Notes: generated by a model not told the origin, from the letters alone. Counted from the first letter of the stretch, positions 9,052 to 17,455 are shown. The stretch is DNA of 64,000 nt from Thalassobaculaceae bacterium (GCA_029212785.1 JARGOG010000001.1:110758-174757); one strand, 5' to 3'. Numbers and translations: made by a program.

Positions 9052-9963
9052 GTGGAGGACTGGCGGCGGGGCCGATCCGCATTCTGGCTGATCGGCCTTG
9101 GGCCGACCGTCTGGCTTGTCCTGTTCTTCCTGCTGCCGCTCACCATCGTGTGGCTGTACAGCTTCGCCGAGCTGCGCGGCGTGGTCGATATGGAGGTGAC
9201 GGGCACGCTGTCCAATTACGCCCGCGCCCTTGATCCGCTCTATCTCGAGGTCTTCGGCAAGTCGCTGGTCTTCGCCGGCATCACCACGGGCGTGTCGCTG
9301 GTGGTGGGGTTTCCGGTGGCGCTGGCGATCGTCTTCGCCACGCCGCGCTGGCGCCCGGTCCTGTTGCTGCTGGTGATCCTGCCGTTCTGGACCAATCTGC
9401 TGATCCGCACCTATGCGCTGATCGCGGTACTGCGGGTGCGCGGCTTCGCCAACTTCACGTTGGAATGGTTCTGGGAGCAGTCGACCACGCTGCTCTCGCT
9501 GCTCGGGCTTGGCTCCTATCAGCTCCTGGGGGAGCGGTTCGAGCCGCTTGAGCTGCTGTACAACAACACCGCCGTGATCATCGGCCTGGTCTATGTCCAC
9601 CTGCCGTTCATGGTGCTGCCGCTCTATGCCGCCTTGGAAAAGCTCGACCGCTCGCTGATCGAGGCGGCGCTCGATCTCGGTGCCTCCCAGTGGCGGGCCT
9701 TCCTGACCGTGGTGGTGCCGCTGTCGATGCCCGGCATCATCTCCGGCGCGATCCTGGTGTTCATTCCGGCGCTCGGCTCGTTCCTGACGCCGGACCTGCT
9801 CGGCGGTACCGACAGCCAGATGATCGCCAACGTGATCGAGCGCCAGTTCAAGAGCGCCAATGACTGGCCGTTCGGGGCGGCGCTGTCGTTCCTGCTGATG
9901 TATCTGACCTTCGCGGCCCTGGCGCTCCGCGCCGTGTTCGCCCGCAACGCCGGGGGACTGTGA
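9052..9963 (+). CDS. potH: ABC transporter permease, PotB/PotH-like (303 aa)
   Basis: Polytopic inner-membrane protein with about six TM segments. The EAA loop coupling to the ATPase is visible as LIEAALDLGASQWRAFLTVVVPLSMPGI. I chose GTG 9052 with a G-rich SD (GGGGGGTG) 35 bp after the SBP stop. The track start at 8980 would overlap the SBP gene by 38 bp and add a non-hydrophobic leader. The next permease follows after 2 bp, so the four importer genes form one operon. Confidence 0.85.
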   Translation: MEDWRRGRSAFWLIGLGPTVWLVLFFLLPLTIVWLYSFAELRGVVDMEVTGTLSNYARALDPLYLEVFGKSLVFAGITTGVSLVVGFPVALAIVFATPRWRPVLLLLVILPFWTNLLIRTYALIAVLRVRGFANFTLEWFWEQSTTLLSLLGLGSYQLLGERFEPLELLYNNTAVIIGLVYVHLPFMVLPLYAALEKLDRSLIEAALDLGASQWRAFLTVVVPLSMPGIISGAILVFIPALGSFLTPDLLGGTDSQMIANVIERQFKSANDWPFGAALSFLLMYLTFAALALRAVFARNAGGL

Positions 9964-9965
9964 CC

Positions 9966-10796
9966 ATGGCCCGCACGCCGATCGGCCCGCTGGAATACAC
10001 GCGGCGCACCTGGATGCGCCTGACCTTGCTGGCCACCTTCGTCTTCCTCTATGCGCCGATCGTCACCCTGGTGGCGTTCAGCTTCAACGACAGCCGGCGC
10101 AACATCGTCTGGCGCGGATTCACGACCAAGTATTACGAGAAGGCGCTGGGCAATTCCGACCTGATCGAGGCCTTCGTCAATTCGCTCACCATCGCCTTGC
10201 TGTCGACCGTGATCGCCACGGTGCTGGGGGCCCTGACCGCATTGCTGCTGTGGCGCTTCCGCTTCCCGTTCAAAGCCGGGTACGAGGGGGCGATGGCGCT
10301 GCCGATCGTGATCCCCGAGATCTGCATGGGTGTGGCGATGCTGGCGTTCTTCGCCAAGGTTGGCTGGCCGAGCGGGTTGCCCTGGCCGCTGTCGCTCTCG
10401 GCGATCATCATCGCCCATGTGTCCTTCAGCTTCCCCTTCGTCGCCGTGGTGGTCCGCGCCCGGCTCGCCGGCTTCAACCAGGAACTGGCGGAGGCGGCCC
10501 AGGATTTGGGGGCGAGCGAGTGGCGGGTGTTCTGGGACGTGATGGTGCCGTTCATGCGGCCGGGCTTGGTCGCCGGCGCGTTGCTGGCCTTCACCCTGTC
10601 GCTCGACGATTTCGTCATCACCTTCTTCACCTCCGGCCCGGATACGGTGACCTTCCCGGTCAAGGTCTACTCCATGGTCCGGTTCTCGGTGACGCCGGAG
10701 GTGAATGCCGCCTCCACCGTTCTGATCGTCCTGACCGTGGTGCTGACCGGCATCGCGCTGTGGATGCAGTTCCGCCAGGAGAAGAAATCGTCATGA
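9966..10796 (+). CDS. potI: ABC transporter permease, PotC/PotI-like (276 aa)
   Basis: Second permease of the polyamine importer, about six TM helices. Its EAA motif reads ELAEAAQDLGASEWRVFWDVMVPFMRPGL. The stretch SLDDFVITFFTSGP is strongly characteristic of PotC/PotI proteins. A GTG at 9960 overlaps the previous stop, but ATG 9966 has better spacing to the GGGGG SD. It ends in an ATGA overlap with the ATPase gene, indicating coupled translation. Confidence 0.87.
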   Translation: MARTPIGPLEYTRRTWMRLTLLATFVFLYAPIVTLVAFSFNDSRRNIVWRGFTTKYYEKALGNSDLIEAFVNSLTIALLSTVIATVLGALTALLLWRFRFPFKAGYEGAMALPIVIPEICMGVAMLAFFAKVGWPSGLPWPLSLSAIIIAHVSFSFPFVAVVVRARLAGFNQELAEAAQDLGASEWRVFWDVMVPFMRPGLVAGALLAFTLSLDDFVITFFTSGPDTVTFPVKVYSMVRFSVTPEVNAASTVLIVLTVVLTGIALWMQFRQEKKSS

Positions 10797-11923
10797 GCAG
10801 CAGCGGCACCGCCCCCGCCGCCAACAGCGGGTCACCGATCATCGAGGTCTCCGGTCTGTGCAAGCGGTTCGGATCCTTCTCGGCGGTGGAGAACATCGAC
10901 CTGACCATCGGCCGCGGCGAGTTCTTCGCCCTGCTGGGGCCGTCCGGCTGCGGCAAGACCACGCTGCTGCGCATGCTCGCCGGGCTGGAGCTGCCGAGCG
11001 ACGGCACGATCCGCATCGACGGCCAGGACATGTCCTTCGTGCCGGCCAACAAGCGGCCGATCAACATGGTGTTCCAGTCCTACGCCGTGTTCCCGCACAT
11101 GTCGGTGCTGGACAATGTCGGCTACGGCCTGCGGATCGACGGCGTTCCCGGCGACGAAATCAGGCGCCGGGCCGAGGAGGCGCTGGAACTGGTGAAGCTC
11201 GGCGGCTTCGGCGCCCGCCGCCCCGACCAGCTCTCCGGCGGCCAGCGTCAGCGCGTGGCTCTCGCCCGGGCCCTGGTGAAACGTCCCAAGGTGCTGCTGC
11301 TGGACGAGCCGCTGTCGGCGCTCGACGCCAAGCTGCGCGAGGCCATGCGCCTGGAACTGGTGAACCTGCAGGAGACCGTGGGCATCACCTTCGTCATCGT
11401 CACCCACGACCAGTCCGAAGCGCTGTCCATGGCGACCCGGATCGCGGTGATGAACCAGGGTACGGTGCAGCAGATCGCACCGCCGGCCGAGCTTTACGAA
11501 TTCCCGGCGAGCCGCTTCGTCGCCGATTTCATCGGCTCGGTGAACCTGCTCGAGGGCCGGGTCGAGGCCGCGTCCGGCGGCCGCATACGGCTTGCCTGCC
11601 CGGGTATCGCCACGCCGATCGAGATGGAGCAGGACCGCCTGCCCGCCGTCGGCAGCACCGGCTGGGTGGCGTTGCGGCCGGAGAAGATCGACATCACCAA
11701 GGAGCCGCCGGTCGAAGCCGGGATGAACACCGTGTCGGGCAAGGTGGAGGAGATCACCTATCTCGGCGAGACCTCGGTCTATCACGTGCGGATCGCGCCG
11801 GACCTGCCGCTGATGAAGGTGTCGAGCGCCAATCTGGATCGGGTGACGCGGCGCGCCTTCACCTGGGAGGATCCGGTGCACCTGTCCTGGACGTCGTCCT
11901 GCGGAGTGGTCCTGGATCGGTGA
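10793..11923 (+). CDS. potG: ABC transporter ATP-binding protein, PotA/PotG-like (376 aa)
   Basis: Walker A GPSGCGKTT, signature [15 protein letters not shown], Walker B VLLLDEPLSALD and H-loop VTHDQSEAL lie in the first 240 residues, followed by a TOBE-type C-terminal domain typical of PotA/PotG. It energises the upstream permease pair. The real start is ATG 10793 (ATGA overlap with the permease stop). The track ORF begins far upstream in a shadow frame. It ends in a GTGA overlap with the hydrolase gene. Confidence 0.9.
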   Translation: MSSSGTAPAANSGSPIIEVSGLCKRFGSFSAVENIDLTIGRGEFFALLGPSGCGKTTLLRMLAGLELPSDGTIRIDGQDMSFVPANKRPINMVFQSYAVFPHMSVLDNVGYGLRIDGVPGDEIRRRAEEALELVKLGGFGARRPDQLSGGQRQRVALARALVKRPKVLLLDEPLSALDAKLREAMRLELVNLQETVGITFVIVTHDQSEALSMATRIAVMNQGTVQQIAPPAELYEFPASRFVADFIGSVNLLEGRVEAASGGRIRLACPGIATPIEMEQDRLPAVGSTGWVALRPEKIDITKEPPVEAGMNTVSGKVEEITYLGETSVYHVRIAPDLPLMKVSSANLDRVTRRAFTWEDPVHLSWTSSCGVVLDR

Positions 11924-12849
11924 TTGTCGCTGACACCATTGAGGAGGCTGGGGGCGAGACCCGCTGGCTGGACCGTCCCGACGGCATGCTCCTGCGCTAC
12001 GCGGTGTTCGGCCCAGCCGGTAGAGCCGGATGGTGCGTCTTCCTGCCCGGTTACACCGAATTCATCGAGAAGCATCTGGAGACGGTCGGCGACCTGCGCG
12101 CCCGCGGGTTCGGTGTGGTCGTTCTCGACTGGCGGGGGCAGGGATTGTCCGCGCGTTTCCTGCCCGACCGCTCCAAGGGGCATGTCGATACCTTCGACAC
12201 CCATCTGGACGATCTTGACGCGGTGATCGCCGATGCCGGGGTGGTGCAAGCCGGTCCCCTGACCGTGATCGGCCATTCCATGGGCGGGCATCTGTCGATC
12301 TGGTACTGCCGCCGCCGTCCCGAGCGGGTGTCGCGTTGTGTGGCCATCGCGCCGATGATCGGGGTCGCGGCGGTGACTCCGGCGGTTGGCGGGTTGCTGG
12401 CGGTGTTCTGCGCGGTGGGACTGTCCGGGCGGTATGTGTTCGGCGGCGGTCCCTACGGGCCGGAACGCCAGCGCTTCGAGGGTAACCGGTTGACCTCCGA
12501 CCGCGGTCGGTTCGCGCGGACCCATCGGCTGATCGATGCCAACCCCGACCTCGCCGTCGCCGATCCGACCTTCGGGTGGGTCCGGGCCGCCTGGCGGTCG
12601 ATCCAGCTGACCCATGGACCCGGCTGGTTCGAGGAGATCCGCCTGCCGATCCTTGTGGTGCTGGCCGGCCGCGACCGCATCGTCGACAATCGGGCGACGG
12701 AGCGGGCGGTCCTGCGACTGCCCACCGTCACCGAAGTGCGGATGGAGACCGCCGAGCACGAGATCCTCGGCGAAACCGATGCGATCCGCGCCGAGCTGTG
12801 GGCGGCGATCGATGGGTTCCTGGGGACGGATCAGGGCGTCCAGACGTAG
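11920..12849 (+). CDS. pldB: Alpha/beta hydrolase, lysophospholipase L2/monoacylglycerol lipase-like (309 aa)
   Basis: The serine-hydrolase nucleophile elbow is VIGHSMGGHLS (GxSxG). VVVLDWRGQGLS is the strand/oxyanion region typical of PldB-like lipases, LVVLAGRDRIVDN gives the catalytic Asp region and METAEHEILGE the catalytic His. The start is GTG 11920, overlapping the ATPase stop by 4 bp, so it is the fifth gene of the importer operon. A lipase in a polyamine operon is odd. It may instead be a general carboxylesterase. The 3' end overlaps the convergent GNAT gene by 19 bp. Confidence 0.75.
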   Translation: MIVADTIEEAGGETRWLDRPDGMLLRYAVFGPAGRAGWCVFLPGYTEFIEKHLETVGDLRARGFGVVVLDWRGQGLSARFLPDRSKGHVDTFDTHLDDLDAVIADAGVVQAGPLTVIGHSMGGHLSIWYCRRRPERVSRCVAIAPMIGVAAVTPAVGGLLAVFCAVGLSGRYVFGGGPYGPERQRFEGNRLTSDRGRFARTHRLIDANPDLAVADPTFGWVRAAWRSIQLTHGPGWFEEIRLPILVVLAGRDRIVDNRATERAVLRLPTVTEVRMETAEHEILGETDAIRAELWAAIDGFLGTDQGVQT

Positions 12850-13304
12850 TTGATGTCGATGGCATCGCGCGTGGTCTCGACGAAGCCGAGGCGCTGGTAG
12901 AACCGGTTCGCCGGGCTGCCGTTCAGCACCGTGATCCGCACCGACTTATCCGCGTGGCGCGCCTCGTCCATCAGCAACCCCATGATCCGGCTGCCGAGGC
13001 CCGATCCTTGGAACGCCGCCGGGATGTAGAGATGTTCGATCTCGATATGGTCGTCGCGTCCATGCACGGTCACGCAGCCGGCGAAGCGGCCGTCGACCTG
13101 GATCAGGCGGGTTTCCTGGGGGCTGAACCCGGCGACGAACCGATCGCGGGCCCGTTCCGGCGTGAACCGGCCGAGCCGTTCCAGCTCACCGCGCATGACC
13201 GCGACCTTGAGATCGACCAGACGGTCGATGTCGTCGCTGGCGGCGGGGGTGAAAACGATCGGCGGGAGAGTCACGGGTTTGGCCCGTTCGTTTTCGGTCG
13301 TCAT
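12831..13304 (-). CDS. GNAT family N-acetyltransferase (157 aa)
   Basis: The acetyl-CoA binding motif A is LYIPAAFQGSGLGSRIMGLLMDEA, with the C-terminal pattern NGSPANRFYQRLGFVETTRD. The start was moved to ATG 13304 (MTTENER). The upstream 72 codons of the track ORF are antisense to other features and lack homology-like character. It is convergent with the hydrolase gene (19-bp overlap). In this polyamine neighbourhood a spermidine/amine acetyltransferase would be attractive, but the motif does not show that. Confidence 0.75.
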   Translation of the reverse strand: MTTENERAKPVTLPPIVFTPAASDDIDRLVDLKVAVMRGELERLGRFTPERARDRFVAGFSPQETRLIQVDGRFAGCVTVHGRDDHIEIEHLYIPAAFQGSGLGSRIMGLLMDEARHADKSVRITVLNGSPANRFYQRLGFVETTRDAIDINYVWTP

Positions 13305-13395
13305 GGGTCCAGTTCTGTACAAGGGTTCAGCTTGGCGCGGATGAGTGCGCACCGTACCATGCGGGCCGATTTGGTCATCATCCAATGGGGTTCGC

Positions 13396-13575
13396 ATGCT
13401 GTTCATTGAAAAGATTATGGCTGCTTTCGCGAGTCTGATTGCGGTCGACCTGATGAAGCTCGACAGCGAAGACGTGGCGCGTGCGCGCCGCGCCCATCTG
13501 GGTGAAAAGGATGTCGTCAACGGTCCGGTCCCGCGGCCGGACGACCGCCAGGTGGTCGTCCGGTTCGGGCGCTGA
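13396..13575 (+). CDS. Small hypothetical protein upstream of the N-carbamoylputrescine amidase (59 aa)
   Basis: The N-terminal ~20 residues are hydrophobic (MLFIEKIMAAFASLIAVDLM), possibly a signal anchor, followed by a charged tail (KLDSEDVARARRAHLGEKD). It ends 1 bp before the amidase ATG, so the two are probably co-transcribed. SD is weak (TGGGG). I recognise no family. It may be a real small membrane protein or a translated leader for the amidase. Confidence 0.4.
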   Translation: MLFIEKIMAAFASLIAVDLMKLDSEDVARARRAHLGEKDVVNGPVPRPDDRQVVVRFGR

Positions 13576-13576
13576 C

Positions 13577-14452
13577 ATGGCGCGCCCCGTCACGGTCGCG
13601 GCGACGCAGATGGCGTGCGGCGGGGATGCCGCGGCCAACCTGGACCGGGCCGAAGCCCTGGTGCGTCGGGCGGCCGGGGAGGGAGCGCAGGTCATCCTGC
13701 TCCAGGAACTGTTCGAGACCCTGTATTTCTGCCAGGACCAGGATGCGGGATATTTCAAACTGGCGCGACCGGTCGACGGAAACCCGGTGATCGCCCGCTT
13801 CGCCGATCTTGCGCGGGAGCTGTCGGTGGTGCTGCCGTTCAGCTTCTTCGAGGCGGCGCATAACGCGCATTTCAACAGCCTGGTGATGATCGACGCGGAC
13901 GGCCGGGTGCTGGACCTGTACCGCAAAAGCCATATCCCCGACGGGCCCGGGTATCAGGAGAAATACTACTTCAATCCAGGAGATACCGGGTTCCGGGTCT
14001 GGGACACCGCCTATGGTCGGTTTGGTTGTGCGATCTGTTGGGATCAGTGGTTCCCGGAGGCGGCCCGCGCCATGGCGCTGAGCGGGGCGGAGATGCTGTT
14101 CTATCCTACCGCCATCGGCAGCGAGCCGCCGCCGGCTCCGCCGGTCGACAGCTCGGCCCATTGGCGGCGGGTGATGCAGGGCCATGCCGGCGCCAACCTG
14201 ATGCCGCTGATCGCCAGCAACCGGGTCGGGCGCGAGGTCGGGGCGGCCTCGGAGATCAGCTTCTACGGGACGTCGTTCATCGCCGACGAGACCGGAGCGG
14301 TCGTCGCGGATGCGGGCGGCGCCGACCAGGCGGTGATCATCGCGACCTTCGACCTGGACGCGGTCCGTGCCCGCCGTCTCGGCTGGGGCGTGTTCCGCGA
14401 CCGCCGACCGGACCTCTACGGCGCGATCTCCACCGCCGACGGCGGGCGGTAG
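13577..14452 (+). CDS. aguB: N-carbamoylputrescine amidase (291 aa)
   Basis: A nitrilase-superfamily enzyme with the full Glu-Lys-Cys triad: LLQELFETLYFCQ (Glu ~43), LYRKSHIPDGPGYQEKYYF (Lys ~117) and CAICWDQWFPEAAR (Cys ~153). These strings are diagnostic of AguB. The reaction is N-carbamoylputrescine + water to putrescine + CO2 + NH3, the last step of the agmatine route to putrescine. The start is ATG 13577; the track start lies in the previous ORF. The partner agmatine deiminase (AguA) is not in the window. The product feeds the transaminase and glutamylation enzymes at 1.5-4.5 kb. Confidence 0.93.
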   Translation: MARPVTVAATQMACGGDAAANLDRAEALVRRAAGEGAQVILLQELFETLYFCQDQDAGYFKLARPVDGNPVIARFADLARELSVVLPFSFFEAAHNAHFNSLVMIDADGRVLDLYRKSHIPDGPGYQEKYYFNPGDTGFRVWDTAYGRFGCAICWDQWFPEAARAMALSGAEMLFYPTAIGSEPPPAPPVDSSAHWRRVMQGHAGANLMPLIASNRVGREVGAASEISFYGTSFIADETGAVVADAGGADQAVIIATFDLDAVRARRLGWGVFRDRRPDLYGAISTADGGR

Positions 14453-14527
14453 GCGCCAGGCTTTTCTCCGACTCCTTCCCGGTGCCTTGCGCCGGGACCC
14501 GGAGGTCCGTCGGCCAGGGCGCTCGGG

Positions 14528-14824
14528 TCAATCTGTGCGCGTTAGCAGACTCTCGGCCAGCACCGTCCATTCGGCATCGAGATCGCCCTTGGTGCGCGGT
14601 TGGCCGGCGCGGCGGAACCAGTAGCCGGCGTTCATCTCGTCGCCCTCGACCCGGTGCAGGTGGGCGTGGACCCAGGCGGCGTCGGCGCCGTCGTCGGCCT
14701 GCACGGTCTCGTGCGCCGCCTCCCAGTCGCCACGCCCCTGATGCCAGAGGCCGAGGAGGGCGGGACTCAGTCCGGGCGGCGGCATGGCGGCATCCAGGGA
14801 CGCGCGGAACTCGTCGACGGTCAT
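14528..14824 (-). CDS. Conserved-type hypothetical protein (98 aa)
   Basis: A Trp- and His-rich small protein (ALLGLWHQGRGDWEAAHETVQ..., AAWVHAHLHRVEGDEMNAGYWFRRAGQP). This pattern recurs in uncharacterised alphaproteobacterial proteins, where the whole chain looks like a short helical repeat. SD GGGAGGACACC precedes ATG 14824, which replaces the track start 12 codons upstream. It lies downstream of the glycerophosphodiesterase gene on the same strand. Function unknown. Confidence 0.6.
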   Translation of the reverse strand: MTVDEFRASLDAAMPPPGLSPALLGLWHQGRGDWEAAHETVQADDGADAAWVHAHLHRVEGDEMNAGYWFRRAGQPRTKGDLDAEWTVLAESLLTRTD

Positions 14825-14862
14825 CGGTGTCCTCCCGAAAGTGTCGCTTCGTTTCCTCAAGA

Positions 14863-15804
14863 CTAATGCCTCAGCACTTCGATCGCGACGTTCGGGTAGT
14901 CGGTGATGATGCCGTCCACCCCCATCGCGGCCAGGTCCCGGATCTGGGTCGGGTCGTTCACCGTCCAGACATGGACCTCGAGGCCGAGCTTGTGCGCCTC
15001 GGCCAGCGCCTCCGGCGTCAGGTCACGGTGATAGGGCGACCAGATATCGCCATGCAGATAGGCGATGGCGCGGGGCACCGAGCCGCCGAAATCGTCGATA
15101 TCCAACCCACCGAGCCAGGGCGAGGCGCCGGACCGGCCGGCCTCGACGTTGTTCAGCCAATTGCGGGTCGCCGTCAGGTAGGAGGTGCGGATCTCCGGCT
15201 CGAGCTTCTTCACCGCCGCCAAGGTGCGCCAGTCGAAGCTCTGGATGATCGTTCGACGCGCGACCCCGGCGTCGCGGACAACGGCGACGACGGCGGCGGC
15301 GAAGACCTCCGGCGCGACCGTCTCGTCCGGCGCCAGGGGCGAGAGCTTGGTCTCGATGTTAAAGCGCAGGGTTGGCGGTCCCTTGACCGCGGCGAGGGAC
15401 AGAACCTCGGCCAGGGTCGGGACCGGGGTGCCGTCGATGGCGAGCTGATCGGGGAACCGTTTCGCGGTCTTGCCGCCGGGCCGGGCGCGGCCGACATCGA
15501 CCTCATGGATCTCCGCATGGGTCATGGCGTGGATCGCCGTCGGGGTGTCGATCCACTTTCCGCCGATGCGTGCGAGGTCCGGCGACAGGCTCGGATCATG
15601 CATCACGACGACAACGCCGTCGGCGGTGACTCCCGTGTCCAATTCCAGAATGTCGACGCCCAGCGCGATCGCCTCGCGGAAGGCCGGCAGGGTGTTTTCG
15701 GGCAGCAGGCCGCGGGCGCCGCGATGGCCGTGAATATCGACGCCCTGCGCGGGACCCGCGACGAGCGCGGCGAGAACCGGCAGAAACGCGAGTGATTTCC
15801 TCAT
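14863..15804 (-). CDS. glpQ: Periplasmic glycerophosphodiester phosphodiesterase (313 aa)
   Basis: A signal peptide (MRKSLAFLPVLAALVAGPAQG) precedes the GDPD core HGHRGARGLLPENT, ILELDTGVT and VMHDPSL. It holds the catalytic histidines and the metal-binding Glu/Asp residues. It hydrolyses glycerophosphodiesters to glycerol-3-phosphate plus alcohol in the periplasm. It is divergent from ugpB with a Pho-box-like array between them, so product release and G3P import are probably co-regulated. The C-terminal VHVWTVNDPTQIRDLAAMGVDGIITDYP is family-typical. Confidence 0.9.
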   Translation of the reverse strand: MRKSLAFLPVLAALVAGPAQGVDIHGHRGARGLLPENTLPAFREAIALGVDILELDTGVTADGVVVVMHDPSLSPDLARIGGKWIDTPTAIHAMTHAEIHEVDVGRARPGGKTAKRFPDQLAIDGTPVPTLAEVLSLAAVKGPPTLRFNIETKLSPLAPDETVAPEVFAAAVVAVVRDAGVARRTIIQSFDWRTLAAVKKLEPEIRTSYLTATRNWLNNVEAGRSGASPWLGGLDIDDFGGSVPRAIAYLHGDIWSPYHRDLTPEALAEAHKLGLEVHVWTVNDPTQIRDLAAMGVDGIITDYPNVAIEVLRH

Positions 15805-15869
15805 GGGAGTCGTCCTTCCACGCGATGAGCAGCGGGCATTGAGGCGAGATTATGCGCCCTTTGGCAATT

Positions 15870-15909
15870 GCGTAACTCGATGGTCATCGAAGTGTCACTC
15901 TGGCGTAAT
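15870..15909 (+). promoter_or_regulatory. Tandem heptamer array resembling a Pho box
   Basis: Four heptamers at exact 11-bp spacing: GCGTAAC (15870), TGGTCAT (15881), GTGTCAC (15892), GCGTAAT (15903). The PhoB consensus is CTGTCAT repeated every 11 bp. The middle two match 5 of 7 and the outer two fewer. TAATAT (15916-15921) could serve as the -10. The location between the glycerophosphodiesterase and ugpB genes is where a PhoB site is expected. The first and last units could be coincidence. Confidence 0.6.
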
Positions 15910-16044
15910 TGTCTCTAATATATGCCTGCGGCGTGTCGAACTCCTGCTGCGCACCTGGGGCCCCATCGCTTTCGCGACCCCCACCCGGCCAGCTCGGCAC
16001 TGGCGACGTCGCCAATGATAAGCAACCTGTACCGGGGGAAGAGC

Positions 16045-17358
16045 ATGTTCAACTCCAAGACGATTCTGGCCGGCATGGCAGGCGCCTTTGCGCTGTCCAT
16101 GGCCAGCGACGCGATTGCTGCCACGGAGATTCAGTGGTGGCACGCGATGGGTGGGCGCAATGGCGAACTCGTGAACGAGATGGCCGAGGGCTACAATGCC
16201 GCGCAGTCCGAATTCAAAGTCGTGCCGGTCTACAAGGGCAACTACACCGAGACCATGACGGCGGCGATCGCGGCCTTCCGCGCCAAGCAGCAGCCGCACA
16301 TCGTTCAGGTGTTCGAGGTCGGCACCGCGACCATGATGGCGGCCGAGGGCGCCGTCTATCCGGTCTATAAGCTGATGGAAGACACCAAGACGCCGTTCAA
16401 TCAGGACGACTACCTGCCGGCCGTGGTCAGCTACTACACCACCCCGGACAACAAGCTGCTGTCGCTGCCGTTCAACAGCTCGACGCCGGTGATGTGGTAC
16501 AACAAGGACGCGCTCGACAAGGCTGGCGTGGACAAGGTGCCGTCGACCTGGAACGAGGTGTTCGACGCATCCGAGAAGCTGGTCGCTTCCGGCATGAAGT
16601 GCGGCTTCTCCTTCGGCTGGCAGTCCTGGGTGATGATCGAGAACTTCTCCGCCTGGCACAACATCCCGATGGGCACCAAGGAGAACGGCTTCGCCGGCTT
16701 CGACACCGAGTTCGTTTTCAACAACGACAACGTTATCAACACTCTGCAGAAGATCGCCGATAGCGGCGAGAAGAAGCTGTTCCAATACGGTGGCCGTCGC
16801 GGCGAGAGCCTGCCGATGTTCACCAACGGCGAATGCGGCATGTGGATGAACTCCTCGGCCTATTACGGCTCGATGGTGTCCCAGGCCAAGTTCAACTTCG
16901 GCCAGACCATGCTGCCGCTGAACACCGACGTGGCGAAGAAGGCGCAGAACTCGATCATCGGCGGCGCCACCCTGTGGGTGCTGCAGGGCAAGCCGGCGGC
17001 CGAATACAAGGGCGTGGCGGAGTTCTTCAACTACATCTCGTCCGCCGAGGTGCAGGCCCGCTGGCACCAGGAGACCGGCTATGTGCCGATCACCACGGCT
17101 GCCTACGAGCTGTCGCAGAAGCAGGGCTTCTATGAGAAGAACCCGGGCACCGACACGGCGATCAAGCAGCTCAGCCTGAACACGCCGACCCCGAACTCCA
17201 AGGGCATCCGCTTCGGCAACTTCGTTCAGGTGCGTGACGCCATCAACGAAGAGATGGAAGCGCTCTGGGCCGGCGATAAGACTGCCAAGCAGGCGATGGA
17301 TACCGCCGTCGAGCGTGGCAACGCGCTGCTGCGCAAGTTCGAGAAGGCCAACGACTGA
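16045..17358 (+). CDS. ugpB: sn-glycerol-3-phosphate ABC transporter binding protein (437 aa)
   Basis: A Sec signal peptide (MFNSKTILAGMAGAFALSMASDAIA) precedes TEIQWWHAMGGRNGELVNEMAEGYNAAQ, the characteristic UgpB opening. SLPFNSSTPVMWYNKDAL and SLPMFTNGECGMWMNSSA are also family-typical. The start was moved to ATG 16045 after SD CGGGGGAAGAGC. It captures G3P or glycerophosphodiesters in the periplasm for UgpAE-C. Another sugar-phosphate cannot be excluded, but the adjacent phosphodiesterase and Pho-like box fit ugp. Confidence 0.9.
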   Translation: MFNSKTILAGMAGAFALSMASDAIAATEIQWWHAMGGRNGELVNEMAEGYNAAQSEFKVVPVYKGNYTETMTAAIAAFRAKQQPHIVQVFEVGTATMMAAEGAVYPVYKLMEDTKTPFNQDDYLPAVVSYYTTPDNKLLSLPFNSSTPVMWYNKDALDKAGVDKVPSTWNEVFDASEKLVASGMKCGFSFGWQSWVMIENFSAWHNIPMGTKENGFAGFDTEFVFNNDNVINTLQKIADSGEKKLFQYGGRRGESLPMFTNGECGMWMNSSAYYGSMVSQAKFNFGQTMLPLNTDVAKKAQNSIIGGATLWVLQGKPAAEYKGVAEFFNYISSAEVQARWHQETGYVPITTAAYELSQKQGFYEKNPGTDTAIKQLSLNTPTPNSKGIRFGNFVQVRDAINEEMEALWAGDKTAKQAMDTAVERGNALLRKFEKAND

Positions 17359-17401
17359 AGCCGTCTCCGCGCTCCGGTGGAGTGCGCGTGAACCGATGTG
17401 T

Positions 17402-17430
17402 GGAAGCCGGCGCCGTGGGCGCCGGCTTCC
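17402..17430 (+). terminator. Strong intercistronic hairpin between ugpB and ugpA
   Basis: GGAAGCCGGCGCC (17402-17414), GTG loop, GGCGCCGGCTTCC (17418-17430): a perfect 13-bp stem with a 3-nt loop. It is followed by CGCCTTGCGC rather than a T-tract, so it is unlikely to be a full terminator. Such hairpins after a binding-protein gene commonly protect the upstream mRNA from 3' exonucleases and lower permease expression. That role is inferred. Confidence 0.7.
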
Positions 17431-17455
17431 CGCCTTGCGCTGCGGAGGCTGAGAT

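Noticed and set aside
10250-10792. Upstream part of the 557-aa ATPase ORF
   Set aside because: Out-of-frame reading of the PotI permease gene; the ATPase begins at ATG 10793.
14026-15795. 589-aa plus-strand ORF
   Set aside because: Runs antisense across the 98-aa gene and the phosphodiesterase and out of frame through aguB; Arg-rich shadow.
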